Origin: Streptomyces cyaneofuscatus
Lineage (GTDB): Bacteria; Actinomycetota; Actinomycetes; Streptomycetales; Streptomycetaceae
Reading direction: 5' to 3'
Assembly: GCF_000718135.1 (NCBI RefSeq)
Contig: NZ_JOEM01000019.1
Span: forward strand, 1 to 64,000
DNA length: 64,000 nt
The notes under the pieces were generated by a model. It was not told the origin of the DNA. It ran no database searches and saw only the letters and a list, made by a program, of their open reading frames with translations. Below, one piece after another: positions 62,313-64,000 of this stretch. The stretch's first letter is position 1; every line of letters begins with the position of its first letter. A program made the position numbers and the translations under genes.

Positions 62313-62981
62313 CTACGCCCAGGCGTACCGGTGTTCCGGGCGGCCCGTCTCGCCGTACCGCAGCGTCAGCCGGACCTTCCCCGTCTGCTCCAGCAGCTTC
62401 AGATAGCGCTGCGCCGTCTGCCGGCTCATCCCCGCGCTCTCCGCGATCTCCTGGGCGGAGAGAGGGCCGTCCGCGTCGCGCAGCGCCCGCCGGACCAGCT
62501 CGGCGGTGGTGGGGGAGTGGCCCTTGGGCAGGTCCGGCTCGCCCGCCGCCCACAGGGCGCCGAAGAGCCGGTCCACCTCCGCCTGCTCGGCCTGGCCGCC
62601 GCCGTCGAGGGTGTGGCGCAGCGCCGCGTACGCCTCCAGCTTCGAGCGCAGACCGGCGTACGTGAACGGCTTGACCAGGTACTGGAGCGCGCCGTGCCGC
62701 ATCGCGTCCTGCACGGTCGCCACGTCGCGGGCGGCGGTCACCATGATCACGTCGACCTGACGGCCCAGCCGGCGCAGCTCCCGTACGACGGCGAGGCCGT
62801 TGCGGTCCGGGAGGTAGTGGTCGAGCAGGACGAGATCCACCGGGACCTCCTCGACCATGGTCAGTGCCTGGGCCGCCGAGTGGGCCTGCGCGGCCACTCG
62901 GAATCCGGCGACCTTGGCGACGTACGCGGCGTTGATCTCCGCCACCCGGACGTCGTCGTCCACGATCAGGACCTGGATCAC
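62313..62981 (-). CDS. CitB/DctR-type response regulator
   Basis: 222 residues. The receiver domain has VLIVDDDVRVAEIN, phospho-acceptor Asp in LVLLDHYLPDRNG, Thr in VTAARD and Lys in YLVKPFTYAGL. The C-terminal domain (SPTTAELVRRALRDADGPLSAQEIAESAGMSRQTAQRYLKLLEQTGKVRLTLRYG) is the helix-turn-helix of the citrate/malate regulator group. The GTG start overlaps the stop of the kinase gene (GTGA). Systems of this kind sense C4-dicarboxylates or citrate. Confidence 0.9.
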   Translation of the reverse strand: MIQVLIVDDDVRVAEINAAYVAKVAGFRVAAQAHSAAQALTMVEEVPVDLVLLDHYLPDRNGLAVVRELRRLGRQVDVIMVTAARDVATVQDAMRHGALQYLVKPFTYAGLRSKLEAYAALRHTLDGGGQAEQAEVDRLFGALWAAGEPDLPKGHSPTTAELVRRALRDADGPLSAQEIAESAGMSRQTAQRYLKLLEQTGKVRLTLRYGETGRPEHRYAWA

Positions 62982-64000
62982 CGGTTCTCTCCCGTCGTGG
63001 CTTGATGGGGCGTCGCGGGACCCGCCGCGCCGAGCGCCTCCGGCAGGACCACCGTGAAGACCGCCCCGCCCCCGTCGGCCCCGGAGACCGTCACACTGCC
63101 TCCCTGGCGCTCCGCGAGCCGTCGGACCAGGGGGAGTCCGAGGCCGCGCTTGCCGTGGGCCGGGAGGTCCTTGGTGGACCAGCCCTCGGTGAAGATCGAC
63201 GCGTACCGCTCCGGGGCGATCCCGGGGCCGCTGTCCCGTACCCGCAGCTCCACCGTACGGCCCTCGGCCCGCAGTCCGACCTCGATCCGGGCGTCCGCCG
63301 TCCCCGCCGCCGCGTCCGTGGCGTTGTCGACGAGGTTGCCGACCACCGTGACCAGGCCGCGCGGGTCGACCACCCGGTCCGGCAGCAGTGTGCCGGGGGC
63401 GAGCCGCAGCGAGACACCGCGCTCGGCTGCGACCGTCGCCTTGCCGACGAGCAGCGCGGCCAGCAGCGGATCCCGCACCTTCTCCGTGACCTGCTCCGCC
63501 GTCGCCCGGTGGACGCCCACCACCTCCGTGACGAACTCCATGGCGTCCTCGTGCATCTCCAGCTCCAGCAGCCCCAGCAAGGTGTGCAGCCGGTTGGCGT
63601 GCTCGTGGTCCTGGGCGCGCAGCGCGTCGATCAGCCCGGTGGTGGAGTCGAGTTCGCGGCCGAGGTGTTCGAGCTCGGTCCGGTCCCGCAGGGTGACCAC
63701 CGCCCCGCCGTCGTCCGTCTCCATCCGGTTGGCCAGCAGCACCCGGCTGCCCTGGACGGCCAGCAGGTCGTCGCCCACCACCCGCCCCGCCAGCACGTCC
63801 ACCGTCCGGCCGGGGTCCAGCACCTCCTCCAGCGGCCGTCCCGCCGCCTCGGGGCCGAGCCCCAGCAGCCGCTGCGCCTCGTCGTTGAGCAGCCGGATGC
63901 GGCCCGTGCCGTCGAGCGCGACGACCCCTTCGCGGATGGAGTGCAGCATCGCCTCGCGCTCGGTCAGCAGCGCGGAGATGTCGGAGAACGCCAGGTCATG
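62978..64000 (-). CDS. CitA/DcuS-type sensor histidine kinase, 3' part (5' end outside window)
   Basis: The last ~340 codons are present, and the frame is open to the window edge. The cytoplasmic PAS domain reads MLHSIREGVVALDGTGRIRLLNDEAQRLLGL; the SpoOB-type dimerisation helix has the phospho-His in RAQDHEHANRLHTLLGLLEL; the ATPase has VVGNLVDNATDAA (N-box), RVRDSGPGIAPE and HGKRGLGLPLVRRL. The missing N-terminus should hold the extracytoplasmic sensor. Its stop overlaps the regulator start, so kinase and regulator form one operon read kinase first. Confidence 0.9.
   Translation of the reverse strand, partial: HDLAFSDISALLTEREAMLHSIREGVVALDGTGRIRLLNDEAQRLLGLGPEAAGRPLEEVLDPGRTVDVLAGRVVGDDLLAVQGSRVLLANRMETDDGGAVVTLRDRTELEHLGRELDSTTGLIDALRAQDHEHANRLHTLLGLLELEMHEDAMEFVTEVVGVHRATAEQVTEKVRDPLLAALLVGKATVAAERGVSLRLAPGTLLPDRVVDPRGLVTVVGNLVDNATDAAAGTADARIEVGLRAEGRTVELRVRDSGPGIAPERYASIFTEGWSTKDLPAHGKRGLGLPLVRRLAERQGGSVTVSGADGGGAVFTVVLPEALGAAGPATPHQATTGENR

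Noticed and set aside
1..64000. tRNA, rRNA, CRISPR, insertion sequences, prophage or plasmid features
   Set aside because: None seen by reading; no transposase, integrase, repeat-spacer array or tRNA-like cloverleaf stood out. A tRNAscan or covariance search was not possible.

Overview
This is chromosomal DNA from a Streptomyces. The evidence is very high GC, many GTG starts, an hrdB principal sigma factor with lysine/alanine-rich N-terminal repeats, a vitamin B12-dependent ribonucleotide reductase behind nrdR, and a gene order (recA-recX ... gluABCD ... miaB ... miaA-dapF ... hflX ... dinG/lexA-nrdRJ ... recQ ... hrdB ... parE) that I recall from the core arm of S. coelicolor. I see no rRNA, tRNA, CRISPR array, prophage or insertion sequence. 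The window is core genome with a small siderophore locus.

Layout. 1-1.1 kb: recA 3' end and recX. 1.2-3.3 kb: a conserved hypothetical gene, then a cysteine dioxygenase/rhodanese pair preceded by a 15-codon cysteine-rich leader ORF. 3.3-5.1 kb: an FAD monooxygenase. 5.2-11.2 kb: the glutamate ABC importer gluABCD, divergent from its two-component system gluR-gluK, followed by an orphan TAXI-type binding protein. 12.3-19.9 kb: miaB, a dioxygenase-like protein, an MT0933-type antitoxin-like protein, miaA, a membrane protein, dapF and a RelA/SpoT homologue. 20-25.8 kb: an M1 peptidase, hflX, an anti-sigma-like ATPase, small proteins and a lipoprotein serine protease. 26-32.2 kb: a four-gene NRPS-independent siderophore operon (diaminobutyrate aminotransferase, two IucA/IucC synthetases, one hydroxylamine acyltransferase). 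32.2-39.2 kb: dinG convergent with lexA, then nrdR-nrdJ. 39.2-46.5 kb: TerD and YdbC-like proteins, histidine phosphatase plus ADP-ribosylglycohydrolase, a DUF4173 membrane protein, rnhB and two hypotheticals. 46.7-53.2 kb: recQ fused to a phosphoribosyltransferase domain, a divergent DUF4192 gene, an NrtR-like Nudix regulator and a one-piece ABC exporter. 53.3-60 kb: a FadR-type regulator, hrdB, a secreted trypsin, a small zinc-ribbon protein and parE. 60.2-64 kb: DUF485 protein, an ActP-like symporter and a convergent CitB/CitA-type two-component system, whose kinase runs off the window.

The genes fall into recurrent themes: DNA repair and the SOS response (recA, recX, lexA with a visible SOS box, dinG, recQ, rnhB), nucleotide supply (nrdRJ with two NrdR boxes one 31-bp step apart), tRNA modification (miaA, miaB), nutrient uptake with linked signalling, and basal transcription. 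The most interesting non-coding signals are the cysteine leader peptide with alternative hairpins in front of cysteine dioxygenase, a perfect 36-bp palindrome holding two inverted consensus DnaA boxes between recQ and the DUF4192 gene, a perfect 9-bp inverted repeat in the gluA leader, an ECF-type promoter in front of hrdB, and tandem repeats ahead of the histidine phosphatase/ADP-ribosylglycohydrolase pair.
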